A stretch of 64,000 nucleotides of DNA from Balanoglossus misakiensis (taxonomy: Eukaryota; Hemichordata), in contig CM082579.2 in assembly GCA_040954595.2 (NCBI GenBank), positions 2,046,001 through 2,110,000 on the forward strand, written 5' to 3'. The notes under the pieces were generated by a model. It was not told the origin of the DNA. It saw only the letters and a program-made list of their open reading frames with translations, and did not search any database. Shown one piece after another: positions 42,201 to 52,959 of this stretch. Each line of letters begins with the position of its first letter. The first letter of the stretch is position 1. A program made the position numbers and the translations under genes.

Positions 42201-45200
42201 CCATGGTTACAAATGAGAGTAACAATCATACTCCTGTTGGGAGATTCTCAGTAAAATGCAACCAGACACCTACTAAGTACTTTCTCTTAAATTAGGGAGA
42301 AATTGTCTGCAATCAAACCACTTCCTGACTCGGACAAAGGGAAGCATAATTGAGTTAGATAAACCGTTAGTAATACAGTGTAAACAATACGATCATCACC
42401 ACCACTGACTCTCAGAGTGATTACACGTATGATTGTCGGCAAAACAAAAAATCCCAGCACACGCTTCACAGTTCCTGAGAGCAATTACGAGTGTAAAGAA
42501 CACATAACGCGCGCTTAACAATTATTCTCCAAAAAATGACGCTGCATCACATGATAAAACTAATACTTTTTAATAAAATGAACCAGTCTGCTTATTTAGC
42601 CACAACACACATTTTCCTGAAACAAATTCTCTCCTCTGGGTAATTTTGTTCAGGTACAGTAATAATAAGTTCTGTCGTGTTGATAAACGTGCACACCCAT
42701 AAATGAGGGTACTGATCTCCCAAAGTCCGCTCGATGGCTCTATTATAGAGGTCAATGCTCCCCCGCTTCTGTGCTACAGAGACATGTGCTATTAGCCATT
42801 TACTGTGCGTCCACTGTATTCGCACACTGCAACACAGATATTAATATATAGTTCATGTGTCACGTACATCATGAACAAGCATGTACATCTACAGTGTGTT
42901 CATAGGATACACCCGAAAGTAAGCAGGCCAATATAGAAGGATATTTGCAACGGGACCGATAAAAAAAGCAGCAAGCCTATTCACCCAAGGTCCTGAAACA
43001 CTGCCAAGATGAATCTGCTGATAAACTCCCCTGTCTAGTAACCCAAGTCAATGGATAAAGAAGAGCTCATCATAATGATATGACATGACTGGGAAGATAA
43101 CAAAAACTACAAGTGAACAGGATTGTGCTGATAGTGATATACAACTTATGGGAGTGAAAAATTCTCATTCACATCGCAGAAACAAGTCGTTTTCAATTCT
43201 AGAGTAAACCACGAGTATGTGTGCCATACATTCATCACAGCTTTCCAAGGAGAGTAATTGTCCCAAACAGACAAGGCATGCTTATTGCTCCATCAAGTGT
43301 GAATATTTCAATCTGCCTCCAATTTGACGACCGTGTTTTGTAGACAATAAAAAAGGTGTTGAGAAATTTTGGCTGATTGCTGTCAGATGAAATGACAGAC
43401 GTGATAGGTCACCTTCACCAAGCCATCGAAAGCTGAATGGTTAAAGCAGATTAAAAAGTCTGTTCAATAGAAGCATATGAGATCACGGTGACTGGAAAAT
43501 GAAGTCTTGGGTGCAGTCAATAGAGACTGGTTTGACGTATACACAAGATGGTGATTGTTGTGTCCAATGTCCACTTCATAGAAACATGGTTGTATCAATC
43601 TCTTTATCAGTTGGCACTGAAATTCATGCTTTGAAATATATATACAGACAATTTTGAAGTGTATTCAGCACTTTTCCCCATCTGCGATAGAGCAATATCT
43701 CTGTGCAGTGATATTGAATTTTTTGTGCTACTCGTTTATCCCTCCTGGATATTTTGCAACATTCAACATTTTCAGAGAAAGTTTCAAAGAAAACATTCAC
43801 AGGAGAATACTTCATCGTGAGAGAAAGTCTCATGAAGCTATACACTCCCTGTCATGTCAACAACACAACAAACCACCAAACTCTGCTACATTCGGCAAAT
43901 CAGTCTAAAAGACGATTGCTAGAATACGGCTCACGGCCGGCTAGTCATCACCATGCCAACAGTTAATTTTTCATCGTTTCTGTGAGATAAATGAGTTGGG
44001 CACGTTCAATCCTCTGTGCCTAGTCATGACACATGTTCACATTCATTACTTCACAGCTTCAATGCCTTTCCCAAAGCTATTCTACAGTGACATTTAAGGC
44101 AAGAAAAAATCGCAAGATCGTTCATTACAAGGGCGGAGAACATCACAAGACCTCACAGTCCCGTTTTCTGTCATTTCCAATGAATCAAGGGATCCCAAAG
44201 GGTTTCTGAAGTAATATGAATTATAGCTCTAAAATATCTATGAACAGAATATAATAAATGATTGCGTGGTCTCCATGGTTACACACATGCATACATTGAA
44301 GGCGTCCCGGATTTTGTGGATAACTGGTACACCCAATGCTGGAGGCAACATGATACGCCATTTCAGGCGTCATTCAATGGCTGTGGACACCAATTATTTA
44401 CCAAAGGTAACTCGCAAAATCCACCCTGAACGCAGAGCAAAATTACCTCATTTCATTTGATGTAGATATAAAGAAGGAAACTACATTGAAGTGTGACTTT
44501 TTGGACTTATTATAAGTAAATGTACATCACAAAAATAATATGTACATGTAGACGTCACAATACAATCCTGAATGGGTGTTAACCATGTTTGAATATGTAA
44601 CACAATCAACTTTATTTAATATCTGGATAATAATTCTAGCACTTAAATGTTGGTACATGTATGTTTGAATGCAACAGGAACTGCATCATCCACATTTCCT
44701 TCACTTAAGCTCCACTCTGCAGCACTCACATTTTGATGGTGCCTATTGGATATGTTGCCTAATCATTCACAGGTGGTACATCTATGTATTTTGCTTCAAG
44801 TTTTCACGAGAATCATGCTGAACATCAAATTGTGTGTTTTGTGGGATTCAAAAGCAAGATTGCTGAAAGCAAAAGTACCATGCATACATGTACAATGAGA
44901 AGAAAGTCATCCATGTCACGATCATGTCACGTATCTCTTGGACACAAGACAAATTCGACACAATTTGCAACTGCTAAGCCTGCAGCAAGGCACTATGGTA
45001 ATAACCTGTGCTCTGTAGATGCTGTGTCCCACTGAACAATGATTCTGGGTGAATTTGATGCGAACATTCATAGTGACACTAAACAACATTTGAACAAATC
45101 CAGAATTATCATGGTTGTATACAATATACTTTGTATGCAAGTGAAGGCTGCTCTAGTTTCCGACTTTCATCTTACAAGGCCTGCAGATTCCATCTCAATC

Positions 45201-48200
45201 TAATGCATTCCCTGATCACACTTGAGTTTATCCTAACCCATTTGCTGCACTCCTACAAGATGAGGGTAATAGCCATCCATTACCACATTTCACTTTCTTG
45301 ACTGTCCTCATTACAGCAAACTGCATTTCAGGCACAGGTTTTCAGAAGAAGAAAAAATACAGGAGCCATTTTAATCCTTCCTCATTTAATAGCTACATGA
45401 AGCAGTCAGATTATTTTGGGAATTACATGTATTTCAATAAATTAAAACTAGATGTAACAAACAATACGTGCGCACACCATCTTGTTTTGAAGAAAAATCA
45501 ACAAATCCATGTTTTTTCCTGTAGAATTATAGATTTGGCAGTCATTTTGACTTTCAAATGTCAATCAATTAATATAAAATTTCAGCATTTCAATATAAAA
45601 TACTTTCCATTCATGCTTTATTTATTAAACATAAAATATAGAACTCTGGCATATTTGTCCACCTGGGTAAAGTTTGATTTCATGTCAATTTCCATAAAGC
45701 ACAGAGAGGAATAGGATCACTCATTTTATTAATTCATGTAGTAATATATTATATATACATTGTACTACCAGGGTATGTTTTGAAACATTTTCAGTTACCA
45801 TGTGGCTATTGAGATCTTCCTACAATATAGCTCATCATCTCTCAATAGATAATTGCCCAATTGACTCATTATTAACATTTCATTATCTCTATATATATTT
45901 GAATACTTGAACAATACAATTACACTATTATTTTCAGTATTGTTGTACAGTAGATCAGTGATTTTGACTTTCATGATCTCAACCTGCCTACTCTCTTTCA
46001 GGGGAACAATAACTCTCACTATCTGGAATTCACCATAATGTTTCACTTATCGGCTATAAACAGGTGATTTTCGCTTCAATATCTTCATCTACCTGACGAT
46101 GAAAAATAAACATGTCTGTCTGCCATCAAATAGAGATAAGAAGGGATTCTCCATTATCCAATAATGTCTTGTGCAGATTGTTTGTCTCCTGAACGCATCA
46201 GTCAATTACCAATCAGGTGACCCGAGACGGAACATCACTTATGACGCTTACAGTTTTGGATGTAGCACGGCCTACAAAAGAACCTCACCACTAAGGAAAA
46301 TTAGAAATACACCACCAGGTAGACGCAGTATTCTTGCCCTGTGTCCATTTGCAACGATGATGTAATTAGTAATACATAAACCACACTCATTCCTAATGGA
46401 AATTCTACACTGATCTGTAAAAATATGGCGTGTCTCTGACTTGTGTAACATTATTGATTTTTAATAGTGGAATAGTAGTTTGTATACATGTATGCTGTGT
46501 TCCTGTATTCACAGATACTTATGTATTAGAACTAACTCAGAGTATTTAATGGCAAACCGAAGAAAGATGACTTTTCGGTGTGTTTGATAGATTATGTGGA
46601 GTGAATCATTAAAGGTATACATGTAGTCGTGAACCTCTATTTTTTTTCAATTTATACGTAATTCCTCTTACATGATTTTCACACATCTGTATTCATAATT
46701 TTCCTTTGTGAATACTTTTACATCATTTCCGTAATTCATTTCTTATTTGGCAAACCATTATCAATTACTCCAGTCAGATTTTGAAATTAGATCTCCCTAT
46801 GGACTGATTAAGCAGACTGCAATCGACAGGCAGCTTTAGAAACAGCTATGTTTGTGATTAGCTGGACACCACGTAATCCACACACCAGCTTAGTAAGTGT
46901 AACAACACATTTACAGATTGATAGATGTGTATTCTTAGTGTATTTTCACTTCCATAACGACAAGCTATAATTTGCTGGTTATAGAATTACTCTAACTAAA
47001 CTGCAGCCAAATATACATACATGTACTAACTACATGTACGTCTTCAGATACACATGTACATAGGGGTATACATTAAATGTGCTGAATCTTGCCGGACGAG
47101 CTACAGGAGATGAATTACTCCACTAAGGGAGTCTGAAGCATTGATGAATCAGAGGTCAAATGACAACGAACCCTACATGCAATTTTGAGAAAAAGTCGAC
47201 AATTCCGGCATAGGAAGATAATCGCATTAAAGGCAGATCACTCACTCACAATGTTAAAAGGCAGATACGTAACTGAATGATGCATATGCTTATCTATGAT
47301 GAAATGAATTAGCTTTTGACATGGGGTAAGTTGTACAGTACAGGGATGGCAGTGTGACTGTGAGGGTCTGACCTAATAAACCAGCGCAAGGGCCTTATTG
47401 TGAATTTCAGTCACGGCCGTGGAACTCTTGCCTTTTTTTTGATTATGCAAACATCAGAGGACGCAGATTAGGGAATCTGATCTCGCAGAAACCAGCATTT
47501 CTGTCTGTCTGGGAATATTTGGAGACGGCAATCCTATGCAAGAATATCCCGAAATACAAACAATGCTGGATGTTGATACAAAGATCTACTCCTAACTAAT
47601 TAATAGTCAATATTGAACATTTCCTGAGAGACGGAGAAAACAAATGCTATAGAGAGTGGACCATCTCCAGGAAGTGACTACATTTCGTTTCCTTCGACAG
47701 AAGCTAATGACGTATATTTGTGCGCACACAAAAATATATTGATTTGAAAATTGAATAGGGTCTTGTCCAAACAGTTTGTGTTTCAACACACGGGAGACAC
47801 TCTTCAGTAGTTTCCTTGCCCACTGTATAACACATGTCGGTTACATGTAATTGACAGGGTGTCTCAGAAACTAATCATTTTTCCAGAAGACACTTACCGG
47901 CTTCTATACTCATGTACGTGATTTCTCTCTTTTATTAATGTCTTAATAAAGATGGAATGGTTCTATTTTAAAATTGTGTGTGTGAGAAATTTATGTTGTT
48001 CTGCATATAAAACATCTTGAGCAATTGGGGCTCTCACCTACCTTGATATCAAGAATCTAGCCTTGCATTTGGCGAATGTGTAGAGGCTACTGGCAATCGC
48101 TAAACACCCAGCTAGATTCTCGATAAATTTCTTGAATGAGTATGATTCCATAGTAAAAACTAGAAATCATGGTTCATGTTACACACATACATGTACATGT

Positions 48201-51200
48201 AATAACCATGATATCATTTTATTTGGGTGAGCAAAACAAAATAAGCTACATGTATAAACACTGGTGGTTTGTCTGTCTTTTAATTCAAATCATTATGCAA
48301 CTCCATTTACAAGAGATAGATGGATACAGTACTCTTCACAGGTTCCAATCAGTCAATTAGCAATGCTTCTCATATGGAAATAAGTACATACATGTATAAT
48401 AGATATCCTGATGACCTTCAAGTGACCTCATTTGCATATGACCATGTACTAGTGCTTTCTGATCACGCCAGGCCAGATCAGTGATACATTGCACCATACA
48501 GTACATACAGAAACAAAAGTCAGGCATTATAACACAAATGAAAAATAATAAAAAATATCACAAGTTATAAAAATGTAATTTTTGTTTAAAAAAAATAAAA
48601 TACAATTTAAATTTAAAAAATTAAATTAAAACCTAGTGATTACACACACTCTAATTTAGTCTAATATCAGCAGGATACAGGTATTTTTAAAGACATTATC
48701 TCAATTTATATCTGAAAAAGGCAATGAGAGCTAACTGCTTATCATCATGACTGTCAACCAAATGCCCAGCCATCAAGCGTCCCGCGCAAACAAATAATAA
48801 TTTTTGAGCAATATTTTAAGCTCAGGCAGTACAGTATGCCAGCATTATATCCATACTTACAAAGGCTAAAGCTACATTTGCATTTGAATGTTGTATACAA
48901 AGGATTTCTTTCACATTGGTTTCCTTAATCTGAATCTAATGCTATTAATATCTAATGCTAATGAATTCACCACTTTCTTCTGCAGTCAAAATTGCAACAC
49001 CGTAAGGAGAAAACATAACATTACAGAAAGCAAGCATGTTGGTTACATGTGTGTAGGACTGGACAATATGCCAGGGGCTGAAGGTCAGTCAGTGTAATGG
49101 ACGTGTGGCCAAAGTTCATGTGGGGTCAACAGGAGGAACTGCCCCAGAAGGCATGACCCCACCACACATCATATCTCTAATTTTAAACATTCTATGGAAT
49201 TAAAACAAAACAGAAAGCATTGTATGTGCATGTTATTATAGGCAGCACCTGCAGAAACTATATTTCAGATACACAACATATTTTCAGCATTTTGTTATTG
49301 TATTTTTCAAATAATAACAATCCCACACCAAATTATAAAGGTCGTATAAATTAAACACTGAAGATACCATACATAAAGTTTATATCTAGAGATACATTAT
49401 ATATATGTTTAAATGCCTCAGATATTTCATGTTGAAAAAAATAACTAGGCCAAACCCAGCCATCCCATGAAAATTATACAATACCGTATTCACGTCATTC
49501 TCATGAAATATTGATGTGTTTGGAATAAAGCCAGCTGCAGTGCCTGTAAAAAGCTAAGTATACATGCAGATCGTCTGCCCATAAATGACACACTTCCAGA
49601 CTTTGCCATCAATCTCTAACTTACACAGGTTCACATATATTTAAGTGTATAAAACACGGTAGCACTGTACAAATTGTATTGTTACTTGTTCCATACTTTG
49701 CCAACACAGAACCCAGTATGTGTAGTCTGTAATTTCACAGCCAGCCTCCCCAGGAAGTTTCCCTTTACAGGAAGGGGTAATCTGATCTCTCTTGGTGTCA
49801 GTGTGACCCAGCGACCTCCAAGGTCATCTCTGTTGACGGAAATGACCAGCCTGCACAGTAGCTCTTTCACTTTCATATCATATTTCCATCCACTCTATTA
49901 TGTTTTTACTAAAGCCACATCATGTTTTTTTAAAAACTTCCGGGAAAAGTTCTGTGGCGTTTGCCGGAATTCCTCCAACCTTCCAGGAGACATTCTGACC
50001 CTGTGACAGGCAATTTCAATCTCTCCAAGCAAACATTGGTACCCCTGAGACTCTCTGTGATGAAGTCAATTGATTTGATTCTTGTGCAACACAAAGAATT
50101 TTGTGTGTGAAAATAATTGGCAGTATAGCCAAAGAAGAAAAATGTGACCCAATCTCTACTTTTCATTATCATTTTAAATAGAAATTTCCTCTCAATTTTT
50201 TTAATTCTGTTCATAAACCTTGATGAGACTAGTATAATATTTATTACACCATCTTACTCTGCTATTTATAAAAAACCACTGTTGTATTACTTTATCTAAA
50301 ATTATGCAATCTGCAGCTAACCATTTTTATCATTCCCCAGGTCCATTTGACAGATATGTGAAACACGTTTGCCATAATTCATGTAAGTATGCTGCTTTCG
50401 TTTGGACTGGGTCATAAAATCAAATCAAACTGTTCCATGCTACATTCCACAAATACATGTTACAATGTAGATAAGCCATGAATTTAACTCCAACAAATGC
50501 TCCCCCTCACACATAAGTTTAGCACAGAAAAGCAAAAGTAGACTCCTTTACAAATTAACCAGGTTTTGAAGAAAAAATCAATCCGTGTTCATTATGAATT
50601 TCTAATCAAACTGCTTCTTGCAAGTTGAATTTCAGTTTCTTTCCAAATGGTCTCCGCCACGTCCGAATATATTTTACCTGGGCAGACCTGATTAAAAATC
50701 GGAAATTGATGTTTGGCGAAACACTGGTGTCGCTTTCATTACTGTCGGCCACATCTTATTGTGTGTGGTGAATGAATGAATGAACGGCGCGGCGGTGCCC
50801 TGCGTACAGACAAACTGCACTGTTGTCCAGCCATCGGTTTGCCTGTGCGCAGAGGCGCCCCTTATACCTTTTTAATCATGACTGGTGAGTAGGTGTGCCA
50901 ATTAAGGTTACGGTAGCGCAGTCACGCAGTACAGGGACATCAATGCTTCGTTCTACAGTGCAGACGGTAAAGCGTTGAAATAAATCGTAATGCGCCCCGT
51001 CGTAGAACATTGTGTACCTGAACTGGTGTTAATCGTATATTAAATTTCAATTTCTGGAAGGGTCGGACGCCAGGGTTAACTGCATACACCCTACATAATT
51101 TTGAACGCCGTGCGGTTATTTTGAACTCACCAGATTGAGAACGGTATCCACAACATCCTTATTGGCAATTTCCCCTACTTCGATAAGTCCGATAAGCACA

Positions 51201-51301
51201 GCGAATTTCATTTTCGCGGAACAGTTTCCAGAGGCCGGCATATTGGCAGCGAAAATATCCTTTTTCTTCGGTGGCCCACCGCTAGCGTCGCCCTTTTCCA
51301 T
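7256..51301 (-). CDS. NBEA: Neurobeachin/LRBA orthologue, 33 exons, 3' part missing
   Basis: This encodes a large BEACH-family scaffold that acts in vesicle and receptor trafficking at Golgi and endosomal membranes. It is called neurobeachin in neurons, LRBA in vertebrate immune cells and rugose in flies. The exons join in phase into 2280 codons and follow the family's order: N-terminal armadillo-type helices, ConA/LamG-like domain, DUF4704, acidic and Ser-rich linker, DUF1088, start of PH-BEACH. Hallmarks include [66 protein letters not shown] and [20 protein letters not shown]. The start is the ATG at 51299-51301, followed by 30 variable residues and then [14 protein letters not shown], where family members begin to align. 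The last 700 or so residues (rest of PH, BEACH, WD40) lie outside the window or are lost. Individual stretches resemble either NBEA or LRBA, as expected for a pre-duplication gene. Confidence 0.96.
8318..9587 (-). CDS. NBEA: Neurobeachin exons 29-32, DUF1088 to PH-BEACH linker
   Basis: Exons are 9352-9587 (236 nt), 8999-9162 (164), 8655-8776 (122) and 8318-8464 (147). They read [90 protein letters not shown] and [14 protein letters not shown], then an acidic helix with [18 protein letters not shown]1088 is unique to neurobeachin-type BEACH proteins. Exon 30 uses a weak GTTTGT donor. Confidence 0.94.
9707..10856 (-). CDS. NBEA: Neurobeachin exon 28, Ala-rich linker
   Basis: This 1150-nt exon starts [20 protein letters not shown] and [10 protein letters not shown], where VYFVSVLMV is a conserved hydrophobic helix. 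It ends [20 protein letters not shown] then [11 protein letters not shown] at the start of DUF1088. Between them is a disordered Ala/Ser/Gly/His-rich stretch with a run of nine alanines encoded by GCN repeats near 10475-10505. The GCN repeats leave a frame of more than 130 codons open on the plus strand, which is not a gene. Confidence 0.94.
11159..15225 (-). CDS. NBEA: Neurobeachin exons 23-27
   Basis: Exons are 15072-15225, 14771-14951, 14403-14566, 13419-13457 and 11159-11266. They encode [81 protein letters not shown] and [19 protein letters not shown], all near-identical to family members. Exon 25 includes a basic, Ser-rich spacer ([14 protein letters not shown]) where vertebrate proteins vary. 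Confidence 0.93.
13419..13457 (-). CDS. NBEA: Neurobeachin exon 26, 39-nt microexon
   Basis: It lies between TGCCTCAG (acceptor) and GTAGTT (donor), is 13 codons long, phase 0 to phase 0, and reads [13 protein letters not shown]. It falls in the variable spacer between exon 25 and exon 27, so skipping it would leave the protein in frame. In-frame microexons at such sites are often tissue-regulated, frequently neural; that is an inference here. Confidence 0.7.
15506..17013 (-). CDS. NBEA: Neurobeachin exon 22, long acidic and Ser-rich linker
   Basis: At 1508 nt this is the largest exon. It starts [20 protein letters not shown] and ends [20 protein letters not shown]...QVW, both conserved. Between them lie about 430 low-complexity residues: a PKA-anchoring-type helix near the start, then a Lys/Glu/Asp-rich tract, then a Ser/Gln/Thr-rich tract ([16 protein letters not shown]). 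Human family members have a disordered linker of different sequence here, so only the ends are conserved. The skewed composition leaves frames of more than 300 codons open on the opposite strand, which are not genes. Confidence 0.94.
16666..16713 (-). other. NBEA: PKA regulatory-subunit anchoring helix (AKAP motif)
   Basis: Residues 101-116 of exon 22 read [16 protein letters not shown]. The hydrophobic pattern L..VI..VV..V is the classic amphipathic helix that docks on the PKA RII dimer. Neurobeachin and fly rugose are known AKAPs, and the vertebrate RII-binding helix occupies the same part of the linker. The flanks are poorly conserved, which supports selection on the helix itself. RII binding is inferred. 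Confidence 0.75.
17165..21648 (-). CDS. NBEA: Neurobeachin exons 11-21, DUF4704 helical region
   Basis: Exons are 21506-21648, 20287-20395, 19953-20105, 19561-19729, 18796-18938, 18585-18682, 18330-18422, 18035-18143, 17831-17912, 17614-17737 and 17165-17357. All keep phase. Signature stretches are [98 protein letters not shown] and [20 protein letters not shown]. This alpha-solenoid-like block is shared by neurobeachin and LRBA. Exons 11 and 16 use the less common GTCAGT donor. Confidence 0.95.
19829..19915 (+). repeat. CAT-tract repeat with conserved tail, copy 1
   Basis: (CAT)8 at 19854-19877 is preceded by CACCAT/CACTAC and followed by GAATGCTACAACCACCACAC. The same tail follows the CAT tract at 54980-55025, in the same orientation and again inside an intron. 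This points to a dispersed repeat with a built-in microsatellite rather than two independent expansions. Confidence 0.7.
21974..24074 (-). CDS. NBEA: Neurobeachin exons 6-10, ConA/LamG-like domain
   Basis: Exons are 23953-24074 (122 nt), 23519-23645 (127), 23106-23225 (120), 22769-22915 (147) and 21974-22171 (198). They encode the concanavalin A-like beta-sandwich: [96 protein letters not shown] and [17 protein letters not shown]. Spacing matches the vertebrate proteins with no insertion. In BEACH proteins this domain lies between helical repeats; its ligand is unknown. Confidence 0.95.
24406..27718 (-). CDS. NBEA: Neurobeachin exons 2-5, N-terminal helical region
   Basis: Exons are 27614-27718 (105 nt), 25307-25433 (127), 24753-24853 (101) and 24406-24501 (96). 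They read [20 protein letters not shown]..., [19 protein letters not shown]..., [20 protein letters not shown]... and [20 protein letters not shown].... This is the armadillo-like helical segment before the LamG domain. All junctions keep phase. Introns 2-4 span 27613-25434, 25306-24854 and 24752-24502 and hold no other gene. Confidence 0.93.
29464..29486. repeat. Array of the palindromic word ACATGTAC
   Basis: Overlapping ACATGTAC/GTACATGT words. Similar short clusters occur near 13248, 29046, 32326, 44515, 47020 and 48187, and single TACATGTA words are scattered through the introns. This is a genome-wide simple-sequence habit or a short dispersed element, not a coding feature. Confidence 0.6.
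30173..30231. repeat. (ATC)n microsatellite, about 20 units
   Basis: A pure 59-bp trinucleotide array in neurobeachin intron 1. It opens poly-His and poly-Ile frames on the plus strand that are not genes. Its flanks differ from the other two CAT tracts. Confidence 0.95.
30364..30382. repeat. (TGTC)n microsatellite followed by GT-rich DNA
   Basis: Nearly five TGTC units, then imperfect GTGT/GTAT-rich sequence to about 30436. Simple sequence in intron 1. Confidence 0.85.
36721..36786 (-). CDS. NBEA: Candidate in-frame cassette exon in neurobeachin intron 1
   Basis: A 66-nt open segment is bounded by a good acceptor (TTCCACATTTCAG, pyrimidine-rich upstream) and a GTAATG donor. It is exactly 22 codons, phase 0 to phase 0, and so fits between exon 1 and exon 2 without disturbing the frame. 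It would add [12 protein letters not shown] followed by [10 protein letters not shown], an amphipathic helical peptide. The vertebrate proteins join exons 1 and 2 directly, so inclusion would be alternative. Transcript support is needed. Confidence 0.45.
51131..51301 (-). CDS. NBEA: Neurobeachin exon 1 (start codon)
   Basis: It has 57 codons and ends in phase 0 at ...DTVLNL before a GTGAGT donor. It joins exon 2 (LVGGEF...) exactly as the vertebrate proteins read. The first 30 residues ([15 protein letters not shown]...) are lineage-specific. No in-frame ATG was noticed just upstream, where the frame offers only a TTG, so the ATG at 51301 is the likely start. Confidence 0.93.
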
Positions 51302-51410
51302 GATTAGAACGTCTTCCGAGACTCGTACACTCAATGAAATGAAATTTAAAAGACAAAGCGATGAGTAGCCGCAATTTTTCTTCTACCTCCGGTCAAATCT
51401 GACAACCTGG

Positions 51411-51422
51411 GCCGCCATTTTG
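51411..51422 (-). promoter_or_regulatory. YY1-type site at the neurobeachin 5' end
   Basis: Read on the minus strand the sequence is CAAAATGGCGGC, matching the core AAAATGGCGGC of the YY1 element that often sits just downstream of transcription starts. It lies about 110 bp upstream of the exon 1 ATG in a locally CpG-richer stretch. The transcription start near 51.43 kb is inferred, not observed. Confidence 0.55.
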
Positions 51423-51920
51423 GATGTCTAGTTGCTTATTTCTTTTCTCCACGTACATCGGTGTAGAGGGCGTACTTTTATCCCTCGTGTCACCGTGTCA
51501 GAGTTTTCTTCAGAACCTGGTTAATTTATAAATTAGTCTAATTCGGTATTTATATATTTAAAAAAAAACGTACGGGGTGTCTGAAAGAAAAAAAATCTCG
51601 TGCGCATAAAATAGTTTCCTGTAATCAATGCACGGGAAACTTATACACACAGGAGGGTGCGCACAAGATGAAAACTATTATTTGCTCCCTAAAACGTCGA
51701 TGTCCCTTTACTAGTGTTCATAGTATTTACAAAATAACGCACTAAAACAATTGAAGTTTAAAAATAAAATCGTCCAATCTTTTGAATGTGCTATTTTTTC
51801 CATTTCCGTATTTTTCTGAACCAAAAAAGTACATTGTTAATTTGTTCGTTCTTCCTGGCATCTGGTCCTAGAACGTTTGTGTGTACCATTAGCAGTACGT
51901 ATATGCATCTTCGTCCAGTT

Positions 51921-52190
51921 TCAACCTTCCATGGTCTTCATGATCAAATTGGTTGGCGAATTACAAGTCACACACAAGTTCTTTGCAGCCGAGTCCGGAA
52001 ATAAAGCTTCGCAACTTTTTTCGCGCCCTCGCTCAACCGGTGACGGTGGAGTCCTTTCTTGGGTTCCTTCTGTAAAATTTGGTTCACACTCGTCGACTTC
52101 ATTCCCATCTCGCTTTTCTGTTCGTCGTCTCCGTTGGCGACTGAATAAAGTTGCATTAAAAGCCGGGTTGTACACATAAACTTCTACCAA
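51921..52190 (-). other. Unassigned open frame, 89 codons
   Basis: The minus-strand frame includes RQRRRR and Pro/Glu-rich stretches; an overlapping frame encodes a basic helical peptide. The stretch is more GC-rich than its surroundings. I recognise no family and see no clear splice partners, so it may be chance or the remnant of an old gene. Confidence 0.15.
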
Positions 52191-52250
52191 AGTTTGTCGT
52201 CACGTAGCTGTTGCGGTGACATGCTTTTGTTCGGTGCTCGCTCCTGAGCT

Positions 52251-52273
52251 TTCTTGGAAATTGTTTCCAAGAA
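52251..52273. promoter_or_regulatory. Double STAT-type palindrome
   Basis: A perfect 10-bp inverted repeat with a 3-bp centre contains TTCTTGGAA followed by TTCCAAGAA. Each matches TTCnnnGAA, the STAT homodimer consensus. It lies between neurobeachin and the IFI44-like gene, downstream of the latter's 3' end. A regulatory role is inferred from sequence alone. Confidence 0.4.
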
Positions 52274-52433
52274 TCATCTACACGTCAGTATCTAGCCTTG
52301 GACACAGTCGCGCGCACCAAAAAAGGCCGTAACGGCGAAAGTTATAACACAGTCTGTTTTGGCTTTGCTCACTCTCTGCTTCCATGGCCAGTTTCGATCA
52401 TCACACATGCATCACACTGGTGGAGATTTTTCA

Positions 52434-52736
52434 TCAGGACATTCTGGTGGTTTGTGCCCATGTTCTCTGCACTGAGATAGAACACTTTCGCTCTTCCTTG
52501 AACCGAATAGAAAATTCGGATGCTGCAGCTTTTTTGTCTACACCGCTGTCACAGACGCACTTCATCTCAACAAAGTTACTGGGAATTGGCTTTTTCAAGT
52601 TCTTCACGTAGAAATAAACACAGCACCGTCGTCTGGATCCGTGATGGTGTTTCTGAGACCAGTGATCGCAGAATGAGTCTAAAAACTGTCGACAGCAGCG
52701 TCCGTTACGTGAAATGGGATGTCGTGCATTGATATT
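52434..52736 (-). other. Unassigned Cys-rich open frame without a start codon
   Basis: 100 codons run open from a TAG to a TGA on the minus strand. The peptide has clustered cysteines (RCCRQF, RRRCCVYFYV, MKCVCDSG, ERKCSISV) and no early Met, so it could only be an internal or last exon, or a pseudogene. The C.C spacing loosely recalls small secreted cystine-rich cytokines, but this is not a family match. Confidence 0.2.
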
Positions 52737-52949
52737 CTAATGTCAGTCAGGATGGACTTTTGCATATCCATTGTTTACTTTCAAGTGATAATTATTTTTT
52801 TTTCAAACTGGGTTGCCAGCTGCATTTCCATGATGCACCATTTTCAAATCTTTCGCGCCCGAATACGCATGGGACAGAGATACTGTTACCTGACAGGAAT
52901 AATTCTTTCACTGGGCTAAACTTTTTCGGGGCGCACTGTGTCAATGTGC

Positions 52950-52959
52950 TTTATTTATT
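52950..52959 (-). terminator. Poly(A) signals for the IFI44-like gene
   Basis: Two overlapping AATAAA hexamers (AATAAATAAA read on the minus strand) lie about 300 nt past the stop codon at 53254, giving a 3' UTR of roughly that length. Confidence 0.6.

Larger units (their letters stand above)
27719..51130 (-). other. Neurobeachin intron 1, 23.4 kb
   Basis: The first intron separates exon 1 from exon 2. It is AT-rich and holds no second gene that I can support. Open frames of 60-138 codons occur on both strands but lack domain features. It contains the (ATC)20 array at 30173, a TGTC tract at 30364, many TACATGTA words and a plausible 66-nt cassette exon at 36721-36786. A slightly coding-like stretch sits at 49682-49876. 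Long first introns usually carry enhancers; none can be named here. Confidence 0.85.
51425..52949. other. Intergenic region between neurobeachin and the IFI44-like gene
   Basis: The neurobeachin promoter side lies left and the 3' end of the IFI44-like gene lies right. It holds the double STAT-type palindrome at 52251-52273 and two unassigned minus-strand open frames described separately. Nothing else is supported. Confidence 0.6.

Noticed and set aside
42592-42825. 77-codon minus-strand frame that looks mildly protein-like
   Set aside because: No family was recognised, and I did not identify splice sites that would join it in phase to exons 1 and 2.
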